64,000 bases of DNA. Origin: Sphingomonas sp. 3P27F8 (GTDB lineage: Bacteria > Pseudomonadota > Alphaproteobacteria > Sphingomonadales > Sphingomonadaceae). A model generated the notes under the pieces. It was not told the DNA's origin. It ran no database searches and worked only from the letters and a program-made list of their open reading frames with translations. The translations under genes were made by a program, and so were the position numbers. The stretch covers positions 1-64,000 of the forward strand of contig NZ_SCNL01000017.1 of NCBI RefSeq assembly GCF_005502745.1, written 5' to 3'. Shown here piece by piece: positions 52,191 to 63,607 of this stretch. Position 1 is the stretch's first letter. Every line of letters starts with the position of its first letter.

Positions 52191-52740
52191 GACAATCCCG
52201 CCATTGCCGTCTCCGGCGCGCCTGCAGGAGCTTCTGTACGACGCGGCGAGGATCGGCCGCGCCGACATGGTACGGCCGCTCCTCGCCGCTGGGGCAGAGT
52301 TGGAACTCCGCGACGCAGGAGGGCATACGGCTCTCATCATCGCGACATACAACGGCAATGAGGAGGCGGCGCGCGAACTGTTGGCCGCAGGGGCCCAGGT
52401 CGACGCCGCGGACGCGACGCGCGGCAACACCGCGCTAATGGGCGTGTCGTTCAAAGGCCACGCGAGCATCGCACGCCTACTTCTCGAAGCCGGTGCCGAC
52501 GTCGATCGCCGTAATGACGCAGGTCAGACTTCGTTGATGATGGCCGCACTGTTCGGGCACCTCGCCATCATCGATGCCCTCATCAACGCTGGGGCGGACT
52601 GCAATGCCATCGACGCAGCGGGAAACTCCGCGATCAGCGTCGCAACCACCCAAGGGAATGACCTGGTCGTCGATCTGCTGTCGCGTCCGAAGGCCAATTT
52701 TGAAAACGGCTCGCAGGGGTCGCCGGCGCAAATGGCGTAG
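52183..52740 (+). CDS. Ankyrin-repeat protein coupled to the catalase gene
   Basis: This 185-residue protein has four ankyrin repeats ([19 protein letters not shown], then units at [16 protein letters not shown] and T-S-L-M-M-A-A-L). It starts inside the catalase gene, overlapping by 8 bases. In Pseudomonas an ankyrin protein next to catalase (AnkB) is needed for full catalase activity, so a similar helper role is plausible here. No signal peptide is present. Confidence 0.9.
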   Translation: MPETIPPLPSPARLQELLYDAARIGRADMVRPLLAAGAELELRDAGGHTALIIATYNGNEEAARELLAAGAQVDAADATRGNTALMGVSFKGHASIARLLLEAGADVDRRNDAGQTSLMMAALFGHLAIIDALINAGADCNAIDAAGNSAISVATTQGNDLVVDLLSRPKANFENGSQGSPAQMA

Positions 52741-52744
52741 GTGC

Positions 52745-53113
52745 GTGACTGCGCGTCCGGTTCGACGTCCCGTAAAGGCCGCTGGCCACCCCGTGACACC
52801 GGACAAGCGATACTTCGTGGTGCGCGGTCGCCTGTGGCGATTGGCCAATCCAGGCTTGGCGGAGGAGAATCGCGCAAAGCTGGTTTCGGGCCTCATGACG
52901 GCTCGGCGAGCCGTCAGGTCAGCCAAGCGCGCAGCGGACCCCGAAGCCGAACAGGCTGCCCACGCGGAGGTAGGTCGGATGAAGGTCGCACTTGGTGAGC
53001 GGGGACCGGCGTGGTGGACAGACGGGGCGCCGGACATCAACCGGCACATGGTGAGGAACACGCCATACGCCGAGTGGTTCAAGACGCTCCAAGTCTGCGA
53101 GCACGATACGTAG
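52745..53113 (+). CDS. Small conserved protein of unknown function
   Basis: This frame of up to 122 codons encodes D-K-R-Y-F-V-V-R-G-R-L-W-R, A-R-R-A-V-R-S-A-K-R-A and L-G-E-R-G-P-A-W-W-T-D-G-A-P-D-I-N-R-H-M-V-R, a pattern seen in small uncharacterised proteins of alpha- and gammaproteobacteria. The start could be GTG at 52745 or GTG at 52793; the latter lies right before the conserved part. It follows the ankyrin gene closely. No function is known. Confidence 0.75.
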   Translation: MTARPVRRPVKAAGHPVTPDKRYFVVRGRLWRLANPGLAEENRAKLVSGLMTARRAVRSAKRAADPEAEQAAHAEVGRMKVALGERGPAWWTDGAPDINRHMVRNTPYAEWFKTLQVCEHDT

Positions 53114-53169
53114 GCTGGCGATCCAGTGCGCGCTGCGACGCTGAACCAAGCCGCATCGTCAGTACCGCG

Positions 53170-54633
53170 TCACTTTCGACGCCACAGATTGAGTCTTCGG
53201 AAAAGACCGCGTTCGTCGAGAGCCTCGAACATCTCATCGGGTCCCTCCGGATCAAGGATCTCGTTGTCCGCCAGCCAACTCTCGACGCTTGATAAGTCGG
53301 GCACTTCGTATGGGACCAGCGTCCGGCGCCGATCCTTCGCATTCCTGCGACCAGTGAAGCGCAAACTGTCGATGGCGGAGATCAGCGACCCTTTGGATGC
53401 GATCGCCTTCGCCACCCCCGCGACCGTCGTCCCCAGGTGTTCGGCAAGGAGGTCGTTGCGGATCCGTGCGATCGCTTCGGAGCAGTCGGCATTGCCCTGA
53501 CGAGCGCAATCTATCGCGACGTCGCACTCCGTATCCAGCCGCATGGAGCGATTGTTCATGTTCGACGACCCCACGCGGAGGATCGACTCATCGACGATTA
53601 GGATCTTGGCATGGACGTAGATCGGGACACGGTCGCGCGTGTGCGGATGATAGATGCGCAGGCGATCGTGAACGTCCCGACGCCGAAGCGCCTGCACGAG
53701 ACGGGCTCGCGCGGTGTCCATCGCGATCGGCTCCAGCCAACCCTGGGCCTGGACTGGATTGATGATGACGATCTCGGGACCATCAGGCTCATCCAGCCGC
53801 CGGGCGATTGCCTCCGCGATCCGCCGCGAAGCGAAATACTGACTCTCCGCGTATATCCAGCGCTTCGCACTCCGTATCTGGGATAGATACAGCTCTTCGA
53901 TCTCCGTCACCTCGCGCTGGTCATCCATGCGCGGGGCGGTGCGCGCGATGGCAACCACCACGTTCTCGAATTGCGCCAGGAGGCCGTCGGGCCAGCAGTC
54001 CCGCTTGGTCCGTATCGCGGGCAACCTCACTCCGGTCGCGCGCTGCCAACGATCCCGCGCATGTCGTCCGAGCGCCGCGGCCACTGGCCCTTGCAAGGCG
54101 GTCGTTGCGTCGTGCCAAGGCTCGTAGGTAGAACCGTCCGCATTACGTCGCTCCGGGTCATCGTCGGCGTGGTCCCGCGTATCCCACCGGTCGCCAGTCA
54201 TGTCGATGCCGCCGCAGAAGGCGAAAGAGTCATCGATCACGACGATCTTCTGATGATGGGACGCTGATGGCGGATGGTGACCGTCGAGCTTAACGTGGAT
54301 CCGCGGATGCATCATCCACTTCGCGACCGTGAGGATCGTCTTGCCACGAAACAGGGTCTTTAAAGCGCCAAGGTCCCAGCGCAGGAGGTAAACCTCGAGT
54401 TCTGGGTTTCGTTCGACCAGCCAATAGATAAGGTCTCCCACCGCCGTCGGGGCGTCGTCGCCCTCGGGCGTAGCTCGGATGAGATCAATCCTGGCGTCGA
54501 AGTCCCACCCGATGAGCATGATCCTGCGCCGCGCCTTGAGCATGGCTGCCCGGGACGCACGGAAATAATTTTCGGCGTCAACGATGACACTGGCCTTATC
54601 GGCTCGAGTAGCACGCCAGTGATCACGGACCAT
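53170..54633 (-). CDS. Phospholipase D-family protein (cardiolipin synthase-like)
   Basis: This 487-residue protein has two HKD motifs: H-Q-K-I-V-V-I-D-D-S-F at 127-137 and H-A-K-I-L-I-V-D-E-S at 341-350, each followed by G-G-I-D or G-S-S-N-M-N-N-R-S. It lacks the two N-terminal membrane helices of ClsA, so it resembles ClsB/ClsC or other cytosolic PLD enzymes. The last 60 residues resemble a linker and may localise the enzyme. It could transfer phosphatidyl groups or hydrolyse phospholipids; the substrate is not visible. Confidence 0.92.
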   Translation of the reverse strand: MVRDHWRATRADKASVIVDAENYFRASRAAMLKARRRIMLIGWDFDARIDLIRATPEGDDAPTAVGDLIYWLVERNPELEVYLLRWDLGALKTLFRGKTILTVAKWMMHPRIHVKLDGHHPPSASHHQKIVVIDDSFAFCGGIDMTGDRWDTRDHADDDPERRNADGSTYEPWHDATTALQGPVAAALGRHARDRWQRATGVRLPAIRTKRDCWPDGLLAQFENVVVAIARTAPRMDDQREVTEIEELYLSQIRSAKRWIYAESQYFASRRIAEAIARRLDEPDGPEIVIINPVQAQGWLEPIAMDTARARLVQALRRRDVHDRLRIYHPHTRDRVPIYVHAKILIVDESILRVGSSNMNNRSMRLDTECDVAIDCARQGNADCSEAIARIRNDLLAEHLGTTVAGVAKAIASKGSLISAIDSLRFTGRRNAKDRRRTLVPYEVPDLSSVESWLADNEILDPEGPDEMFEALDERGLFRRLNLWRRK

Positions 54634-54888
54634 GTAATTCCTTTACGCTGAGTTCGCCCGCCCGCACTGTCGAGTTACTCGCCCGTACGCAATTCCCGGT
54701 TCGCCTCATCAATGACGAACTCCCCGCCGCCCAATGCGCCATTTTCGGCGCAAAGAACGTCGCGACCTAGCCACGCACCGCCACCGCTCAGGTAAGGATG
54801 CCCAGGGCCATGCGTTCCAAGGGCCGGCGCCGGTCAAGCCGACTTCGGCCGCCCCGGACTCCTTCCACACCAGAGCCGCGCTCTCCGA

Positions 54889-55536
54889 TCACAAGAGGGG
54901 TGTTGCCTCGACGGGCGGCGCCTTGCGCTTCACCCAAAGCTCGTCGGTGCGCCGCATCTCGATCAGGTCATCAGGGAAGCACCGGTTCTGGAACGCGAGC
55001 GCGTCGTCGAAGGTGCCATTGAGCCAACGATCATAGTCGTCCGCGTGTAGCAGCACGGGCATGCGGTCGTGCACAGGTCGGATGGCCTCGTTGCAGTCCG
55101 TCATGACCCCGGAATAGACAGGGCCCCACTCGTCGCTGATCCGCCACAGTCCCGCCCAGGCAAAGATCGGCTCACCTCTAACGCTGAACCATGTGCGCGT
55201 CTTCGAACCCTTGGGGCCTTCCGCCTCGGCAAACTCGGTGAGTGGGATGAGGCAGCGCCACTGGGGCTTGCGGGCGAGTCCGACCCACATCGGCTTTGCG
55301 AGGTCGGCGATGTTATTGACTGGCTTTGGCTTCGCCGTGGGTGACATTCCCTTCAACCGCAGGGGAAAGCCCCATGTCATCGACTGCAGGACCCTGACGC
55401 CATCCTGTTCGCGAACGACCATGCCCCGCGTGCCCGGGTAGACCTCGGCACCGGCGTTGGTCTGGATCGGATTCTCCACGCCGAAGTGAGCGGCGACCTC
55501 GGCTGCGCTCAGGCGCTCTGTATACAGGTTGCACAT
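54889..55536 (-). CDS. SOS response-associated peptidase (SRAP/YedK/HMCES family)
   Basis: This 215-residue protein protects abasic sites in single-stranded DNA by cross-linking through its N-terminal cysteine. It starts M-C-N-L-Y, so Cys2 is exposed after Met removal, and keeps the active-site Glu in C-L-I-P-L-T-E-F-A-E and the His in V-H-D-R-M-P-V-L. The ATG at 55534-55536 is required by this mechanism; upstream extension would bury the Cys. It is the last gene of the leftward damage operon, 66 bases after alkB. Confidence 0.93.
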   Translation of the reverse strand: MCNLYTERLSAAEVAAHFGVENPIQTNAGAEVYPGTRGMVVREQDGVRVLQSMTWGFPLRLKGMSPTAKPKPVNNIADLAKPMWVGLARKPQWRCLIPLTEFAEAEGPKGSKTRTWFSVRGEPIFAWAGLWRISDEWGPVYSGVMTDCNEAIRPVHDRMPVLLHADDYDRWLNGTFDDALAFQNRCFPDDLIEMRRTDELWVKRKAPPVEATPLL

Positions 55537-55602
55537 GGGCACTTCGTAGCGTCTTCGCCGCGCCCGGTCATCAGCCGGCGCGAACGAACTCAAACGGCTG
55601 CG

Positions 55603-56184
55603 TCAACTCGCGGCGCCCGAGTGCCTGCCACGCTTGGAGAAGGTCCTGAAGGTGATCGAGTGCCGCGGACTCTCCATTTCCGCAATGCTGTGCTCCCACA
55701 CGTGCCGCGCTTCTCCCGACAAGTGATACGCCGCGCGGGGCTCGAGTGGCAGGGATGCTCGCTGCCACCTATCGCCGTCCCGCCGACGAAAACGCATTGT
55801 CGCCGGGGCGCCCAGGGACAGCCCAAGCACGTGCTCGTAGATCGGGCGGTCGCGGTGCCAGCCGATCCCAGCCCCCACGTCGTATCGAATAAGCAGGGCC
55901 TGAGTGAGGTCGGCGAGTTTAAGTCCGCTGAACGCGGCGACGGCTTCCCGAACGCCTAGCAACCACGGCGGTATCGGCCCTGCGCGGCTCACCTCACCGC
56001 TCTGGAAATCGTATTTCCAGCCGAAGCTGTGGGTCAGACGCTTCCCGGTCCATTGCTGGAATCTGAAGGGGGTCAGATTTTGCTCGTCGATCGCTGCGAT
56101 AAGCGCGGCCTCCTCACCCGGCCCCACGATGTCGGACGCCGTCGCGATGCCCGGTATGACCGGCGCGTCGAAGAGATCGAGCAT
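55603..56184 (-). CDS. alkB: AlkB-type 2-oxoglutarate/iron dioxygenase
   Basis: This 193-residue enzyme of the AlkB family oxidatively removes alkyl groups from nucleic acid bases. The iron ligands are His110 and Asp112 (W-H-R-D-R) and His165 (W-E-H-S-I), and Arg180 (I-T-F-R-T) binds 2-oxoglutarate. It lacks the N-terminal extension of E. coli AlkB and is closer to ALKBH2/3-like short forms. The start shares one base with the stop of the small upstream gene (TGATG). Its place in a LexA-linked operon supports a DNA repair role. Confidence 0.92.
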   Translation of the reverse strand: MLDLFDAPVIPGIATASDIVGPGEEAALIAAIDEQNLTPFRFQQWTGKRLTHSFGWKYDFQSGEVSRAGPIPPWLLGVREAVAAFSGLKLADLTQALLIRYDVGAGIGWHRDRPIYEHVLGLSLGAPATMRFRRRDGDRWQRASLPLEPRAAYHLSGEARHVWEHSIAEMESPRHSITFRTFSKRGRHSGAAS

Positions 56185-56423
56185 CAGAAGGGCAACTCGG
56201 CGATGAAAGTGACGAGTTCTCCGAACGCGTCCGGTTCGAAGCATGGTCCTTCGTCCGTGGCGACGAGCTGCGCGATGCTCGCGGCCTCGATCATCGCGCC
56301 GACGCTCGCACGCCCGCTGACACCGTGCCTGCTTCTCCACCGATCGAGTGCCTCCTGCCTGACGGCGTCAAGCGCGTTGGCGTCAGTTTTATTGGGAACG
56401 GGAATCACCGCCTCTTCCTTCAA
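56184..56423 (-). CDS. Small protein of unknown function in the damage operon
   Basis: This 79-residue protein (D-A-V-R-Q-E-A-L-D-R-W-R-S-R-H-G, M-I-E-A-A-S-I-A-Q-L) is soluble, helical by composition, with one Cys. It overlaps the SRAP paralog by 4 bases and shares one base with alkB, so it is made with both. No family was recognised. Its strict placement suggests a partner role in this repair operon. Confidence 0.75.
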   Translation of the reverse strand: MKEEAVIPVPNKTDANALDAVRQEALDRWRSRHGVSGRASVGAMIEAASIAQLVATDEGPCFEPDAFGELVTFIAELPF

Positions 56424-57079
56424 AGCAGAGCTAGCTGTGGTTCGGTCCCGGGCGGCGCGGCGCCACTCCGCCAGGCGTCGTCGGTTCTGTCGACCTTCAT
56501 GCGCTCAGCGTTGAATGGCGCCCGGTACATGAAGCGGATCACGTCCTGGATCGAACCGTGCAGCCATTGCTGGTGATCGGCGGGATCCAGCAGGACTGGC
56601 ATGCGATCGTTCGTCGGCGGGATCGTCGCGTTCGCTTCCATCGTCATGCCGGCGTAGACAGGCCCGATTCCGGAAACGTTCTGGCAAAACCCGGCCCACG
56701 CGACGATCGGGCGATCTTTCACGGAGAACCACGTCCGGGTCCTCGCACCGTGTGCGCCGTCCGGGTTCGCGAAGTGGGTCACCGGGATCAGGCATCGATA
56801 GCGTGCATCGACCACGACCCGTTTCCACATTCGGTTGGTCAAGTCGGCAACCATCCCTACCCGCTGAGGTGGGTCGCCCCTGATCGCGCCTTCGAGCGAT
56901 GGACGTGGAAAACCCCACGTCGCAGGTCTCAGCAACCGGCGGCCGCCGCTCTCGAACACGACAAGCCCGGGCCCTCCCTCGATCGTCTCGGCAGGTATGG
57001 TCAGACCGGAAGCCGCCTCGGCACCGAACGCCGCGGCGATTTCGGCGACGCTGCTCCGGACGGTGTGGAGCCTGGACAC
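56420..57079 (-). CDS. SRAP-family paralog lacking the catalytic cysteine
   Basis: This 219-residue protein has the full SRAP fold (A-T-W-G-F-P, T-R-T-W-F-S-V and P-I-V-A-W-A-G matching the neighbour at 54889-55536), but the active site is gone: the N-terminus reads M-S-R-L-H instead of M-C-N-L-Y, the Glu position reads V-T-H-F-A-N, and the His is Asn in T-N-D-R-M-P-V-L. GTG at 57077-57079 is preferred, with AGAGAGGG 6 bases upstream; an ATG at 57127 would start inside the LexA box. It is the first gene of the leftward operon and may bind DNA ends or abasic sites without cross-linking. Confidence 0.85.
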   Translation of the reverse strand: MSRLHTVRSSVAEIAAAFGAEAASGLTIPAETIEGGPGLVVFESGGRRLLRPATWGFPRPSLEGAIRGDPPQRVGMVADLTNRMWKRVVVDARYRCLIPVTHFANPDGAHGARTRTWFSVKDRPIVAWAGFCQNVSGIGPVYAGMTMEANATIPPTNDRMPVLLDPADHQQWLHGSIQDVIRFMYRAPFNAERMKVDRTDDAWRSGAAPPGTEPQLALL

Positions 57080-57121
57080 GATAACCCTCTCTGACGACTC
57101 GCGAACCAACTCCATAGCACA

Positions 57122-57136
57122 GAACATAAAAGGAAC
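57122..57136. promoter_or_regulatory. LexA box 1 (GAAC-N7-GAAC)
   Basis: GAAC at 57122-57125 and GAAC at 57133-57136 with seven bases between form the exact alphaproteobacterial LexA-binding direct repeat. It lies 43 bases upstream of the SRAP-paralog GTG and so is well placed to control the leftward repair operon. A TTGACA hexamer at 57144-57149 just beyond it could belong to the rightward promoter. Confidence 0.85.
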
Positions 57137-57167
57137 AAAGGCGTTGACAGTGGCGGGCGGCAGCCCC

Positions 57168-57182
57168 GAACATTAGGGGAAC
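57168..57182. promoter_or_regulatory. LexA box 2 (GAAC-N7-GAAC)
   Basis: GAAC at 57168-57171 and GAAC at 57179-57182 form a second exact LexA direct repeat, 46 bases from the first. It lies 34 bases before the imuA start and overlaps the expected minus-10 region of the TTGACA promoter at 57144. It should repress the imuA-imuB-dnaE2 operon until DNA damage. Confidence 0.88.
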
Positions 57183-57216
57183 GAATCACCCCTCTCTCCA
57201 GAGTCTGCCCGATGCC

Positions 57217-57945
57217 ATGCCCGATGCCGCCGTCCTCGCCGATCTCCGTGAGCGCATCACGCGGATCGAGGGCGTTAGCGTACGTCATGCGAGCCTGCCG
57301 TTCGGGATCGACGCGATCGACCGCCACCTGCCGGGCGGCGGCATCTCGACTGGCGCGCTCCACGAGGTCTGCGGCAGCGCGGAGCTGGCCGACGATGCCG
57401 CGGCGACGGTGTTCATCGCGGGGGTGCTCGCAAGAACTGAGGGGATCGTCTTCTGGTGCGTGCACTGGCGGGACCTCTTCTCGCCTGCGCTGGGACTGGC
57501 CGGCCTCCACCCGGATCGCGTGGTCTTCGTCGAGGCCGGCAGCGATACCAATGTGCTGACGGCTATGGAGGAGTGTCTCCGGCATGCCGGTCTCGGCGGA
57601 GTGGTCGGGGAGTTGCGCAAGATGACGCTTACCGCATCGCGCCGTCTACAACTCGCCGCCGAGCAGTCGGGCGTCCCGGCCTTCGCGTTCCGCCGCGGTT
57701 CGGTGCCAGCCGCGGCGACAGACGGGAGCGCAGCGACGACACGGTGGCGAGTCCGCGCGGCACCGAGCGAGGATCTTTCGATTCCGAGCCTCAGTCGGCC
57801 GAGATGGAGCCTCGCGCTCGAACGCGCCCGCGGCGGTGAGCCGCAACATTGGATCGTGGAGGGCTGCGATGCGCAGGGTAATCTCGGTATTCCTGCCGAC
57901 GTGGTCCACGGATCGCGTCCGGCGGAAGGCCGGCAAGCGGCCTGA
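57217..57945 (+). CDS. imuA: ImuA, RecA-like mutasome accessory protein
   Basis: This 242-residue protein has the RecA/SulA-like ImuA fold: L-P-F-G-I-D-A-I-D-R-H-L-P-G-G-G-I near residue 27, followed by H-E-V-C-G and the final part [11 protein letters not shown]. It is required with ImuB for DnaE2-dependent damage-induced mutagenesis. ATG at 57217 is chosen; an ATG at 57211-57214 is not in the best frame context. It is controlled by two LexA boxes upstream and overlaps imuB by 77 bases. Confidence 0.9.
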   Translation: MPDAAVLADLRERITRIEGVSVRHASLPFGIDAIDRHLPGGGISTGALHEVCGSAELADDAAATVFIAGVLARTEGIVFWCVHWRDLFSPALGLAGLHPDRVVFVEAGSDTNVLTAMEECLRHAGLGGVVGELRKMTLTASRRLQLAAEQSGVPAFAFRRGSVPAAATDGSAATTRWRVRAAPSEDLSIPSLSRPRWSLALERARGGEPQHWIVEGCDAQGNLGIPADVVHGSRPAEGRQAA

Positions 57946-59406
57946 GGGCGACGAAGCCCCGCTAGTGACCGCCCATCCGGACCACGGCCGACGCGTGATC
58001 GCGGCCGTGGACGAGAATGCACGCCGCCTAGGGGTCACGGCTGGCATGACGGTGACCCGCGCCCGCTCACTGTCGCCCGAGCTCGTCGTGGTCGACGCCA
58101 GTCCAGACGACGATCTCGAAGGCCTACGTCGCCTCGCGCTGTGGGCGGGTCGTCGCTACTCGCCGATCGTCGCGCCCGACCCCCCGGACGGCATCTGGAT
58201 CGACATAACCGGCTGTGCGCACCGGTACGAGGGCGAGACGCCGCTGCTTAAGGACATCCTGCGCCGCATCACCGCATCCGGAATGAGCTGTCAGGTCGCG
58301 GTGGCGGACACCGCGGGTTGCGCACATGCGGTCGCTCGATTGGTGCCGTCTGGCCGGCCGAACGTCGTGGAGGCCGGCAAGACGAGGGCAGCTATCTCGA
58401 TACTGCCGGTGTCCGCACTCCGCATCGAACCGGGTGTCGCCGCAGAACTGCGGCGGATGGGCATCGAGCGGGTCGAACAGTTGATAAGTGCGCCACGCGC
58501 GCCACTAGCCAAGCGCTTCGGACGACAGTTGCATAGGCGCCTCGACCAGGCGCTCGGCCAAGCGCCGGAACCGATCGACCCGCTGTTCCCCTCCGAGATC
58601 CCCCGGGCCAGGCGCGGCCTGCTTGAGCCGATCAGCACCGCGGATGCCTTTGCGCAGGTTATCGGCGACCTTTGCGGCGACATCGTCTTGAGCCTGACCG
58701 GATCCGGTCTCGGGGCGCGGCGGCTCGACCTGTATTTCCATCGCGTCGATGGTCATCATCAGGCAATCCGCGCGGGCACCGCCACTCCGTCGCGTGACCC
58801 GAGGCATCTCGCCAAACTCCTCTGTCAACGCATCGAGACCGTGGATCCCGGAATGGGCGTGGAAGCCATGACGCTTGTCGCGCCGCTCACGCAGCCGCTG
58901 GCTCCGATCTATGCGACCACCTTGCTGAGTGGCGACCGTGCCGGGCCGGACCTCGCGGCGATCGTCGATACCCTCTCCAACCGCTTCGGCAGCCGCCAGC
59001 TTTATCGAACAGAACCGTGTGAAGGCACGATGCCCGAGCGTGAGGTCCGCCTGGTCCCGGCCTTGGCGCGGGAGTCCGGGGCGGGCTGGCAGAAAGACCT
59101 GCCGCGGCCTTCGCGCCTGATCGTGCCACCCGAGCGCGTGGAGGTGATGGCGATGCTCCCGGACCATCCCCCAGCGATGTTCATCTGGCGTGGCGCGCGG
59201 CATCGCGTCGCCCGGGCTGACGGCCCGGAACGGCTCCATGGGGAATGGTGGCGCGAGGCGGGACACGAAGCGGACACGCCCTATGCGGTACGCGACTACT
59301 TCCAGGTCGAGACGACGACCGGGGGACGGTACTGGCTGTTCCGTCTCGGCGACGGCGAGCGGGTCGCCACCGGGCCGATGAAGTGGTTCATCCACGGCGC
59401 CTTCGC

Positions 59407-59410
<4 letters not shown>
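57869..59410 (+). CDS. imuB: ImuB, inactive Y-family polymerase-like mutasome hub
   Basis: This 513-residue protein has the ImuB start [18 protein letters not shown], where the catalytic acidic residues of Y-family polymerases are missing, and the palm-like and little-finger-like parts ([16 protein letters not shown]). A clamp-binding segment is expected in the C-terminal half. ATG at 57869 has GGAGG 7 bases upstream. It links ImuA, DnaE2 and the beta clamp. Its stop overlaps the dnaE2 GTG by 4 bases. Confidence 0.93.
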
Positions 59411-62739
<3,329 letters not shown>

Positions 62740-62847
62740 TGAAAGTGCGACGTTGGAAAGCTGGCCTCAGAAGTATCGATGCCCGCTGGCCTGGAACACT
62801 CGAACACCTCGCATGCCGCCCGAACCGCGGACGTCATGGACGAGTCG

Positions 62848-63342
62848 CTAAGTGACCCCGGCCTCTCTCCGATCGGCGGCAGTCCTCGCGGCGTGGCCGA
62901 TGTTCTCGAGGTCTAGCCGGCAACGATCCAGGTTGCAAAGCAGGCGCGTGAGCTCCGATTGGTGGACTTGCACGCGCCTTATGCGGCGCCGGTCCCTTTC
63001 CTCACATATCAAGTGTGGCTCGCCTCTCCGCGGATCCGCGCTGATGCCGGTGAGCCCGTGGACGACGAGATTGCGCTGCCGCCGAACCTGATCGATACGG
63101 CCGGAGAGGTCGACCAACGCGTTTTCGAGTTCCGGCCTTCCCCGTGACACCTCCTCCACGCGTGTCCGGAAAACCGAGTATCTGTCCGCGAAGGTGGCGT
63201 CGGGCTTTCGGTTGAGTCCCCTAGTTGCGCGTGGCATTGCCTCGTCGAGCGCAGCTTCGAGCCGGCACCAGCACAGCATCAAGCTGCCCAGGCCCTCCTT
63301 GAGGCAGCTGAACGAACGTCCCGGATCGCTACCGTCATCCAT
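62848..63342 (-). CDS. Helical protein of unknown function with a HEPN-like motif
   Basis: This protein of 164 residues (start M-D-D-G-S at 63340-63342; a further ATG lies at 63372) is helical, with L-G-S-L-M-L-C-W-C-R-L-E-A-A-L-D and V-D-L-S-G-R-I-D-Q-V-R-R. The segment Q-R-N-L-V-V-H-G contains R-x4-H, the RNase motif of HEPN domains. That single motif is not proof. It faces dnaE2 tail to tail with 108 bases between. No partner nucleotidyltransferase is nearby, so a toxin-antitoxin role is not shown. Confidence 0.6.
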   Translation of the reverse strand: MDDGSDPGRSFSCLKEGLGSLMLCWCRLEAALDEAMPRATRGLNRKPDATFADRYSVFRTRVEEVSRGRPELENALVDLSGRIDQVRRQRNLVVHGLTGISADPRRGEPHLICEERDRRRIRRVQVHQSELTRLLCNLDRCRLDLENIGHAARTAADRREAGVT

Positions 63343-63449
63343 GGCCGGTGGATGCCATCGTGCGTAAGGCACGACAATACCGTACGCCAGCGCAACGGCC
63401 GGATGGCCCAGGCGGGGAGTTGGTCCGCTCGCCGCAAATTCGCCCTATA

Positions 63450-63541
63450 CTGGGTTAGTTTTCGCCGCTCCCCCACGACGCTTCACGAGAGACCTTCCCG
63501 CGTCGTGTTTGCACCGGGGGATAGCAGTAATCTGGGTTAGT
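63450..63541. repeat. Pair of 10-bp direct repeats upstream of the cyanophycin synthetase gene
   Basis: CTGGGTTAGT occurs at 63450-63459 and again at 63532-63541, 82 bases apart, in the 265-base gap between the helical-protein gene and cphA. They could be regulator sites for cphA or traces of a small duplication. Nothing else was recognised in this gap. Confidence 0.3.
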
Positions 63542-63607
63542 GCGAATCCGGGCATCTGCACCGGCCGTCGCCGCGTTCAACGCGCTCCACCCCGAAGAGG
63601 ACGGAAA

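Noticed and set aside
57080..57127. ATG start at 57127 for the SRAP paralog
   Set aside because: It lies inside LexA box 1 and lacks a ribosome site, whereas GTG at 57079 has AGAGAGGG 6 bases upstream and matches the family N-terminus.
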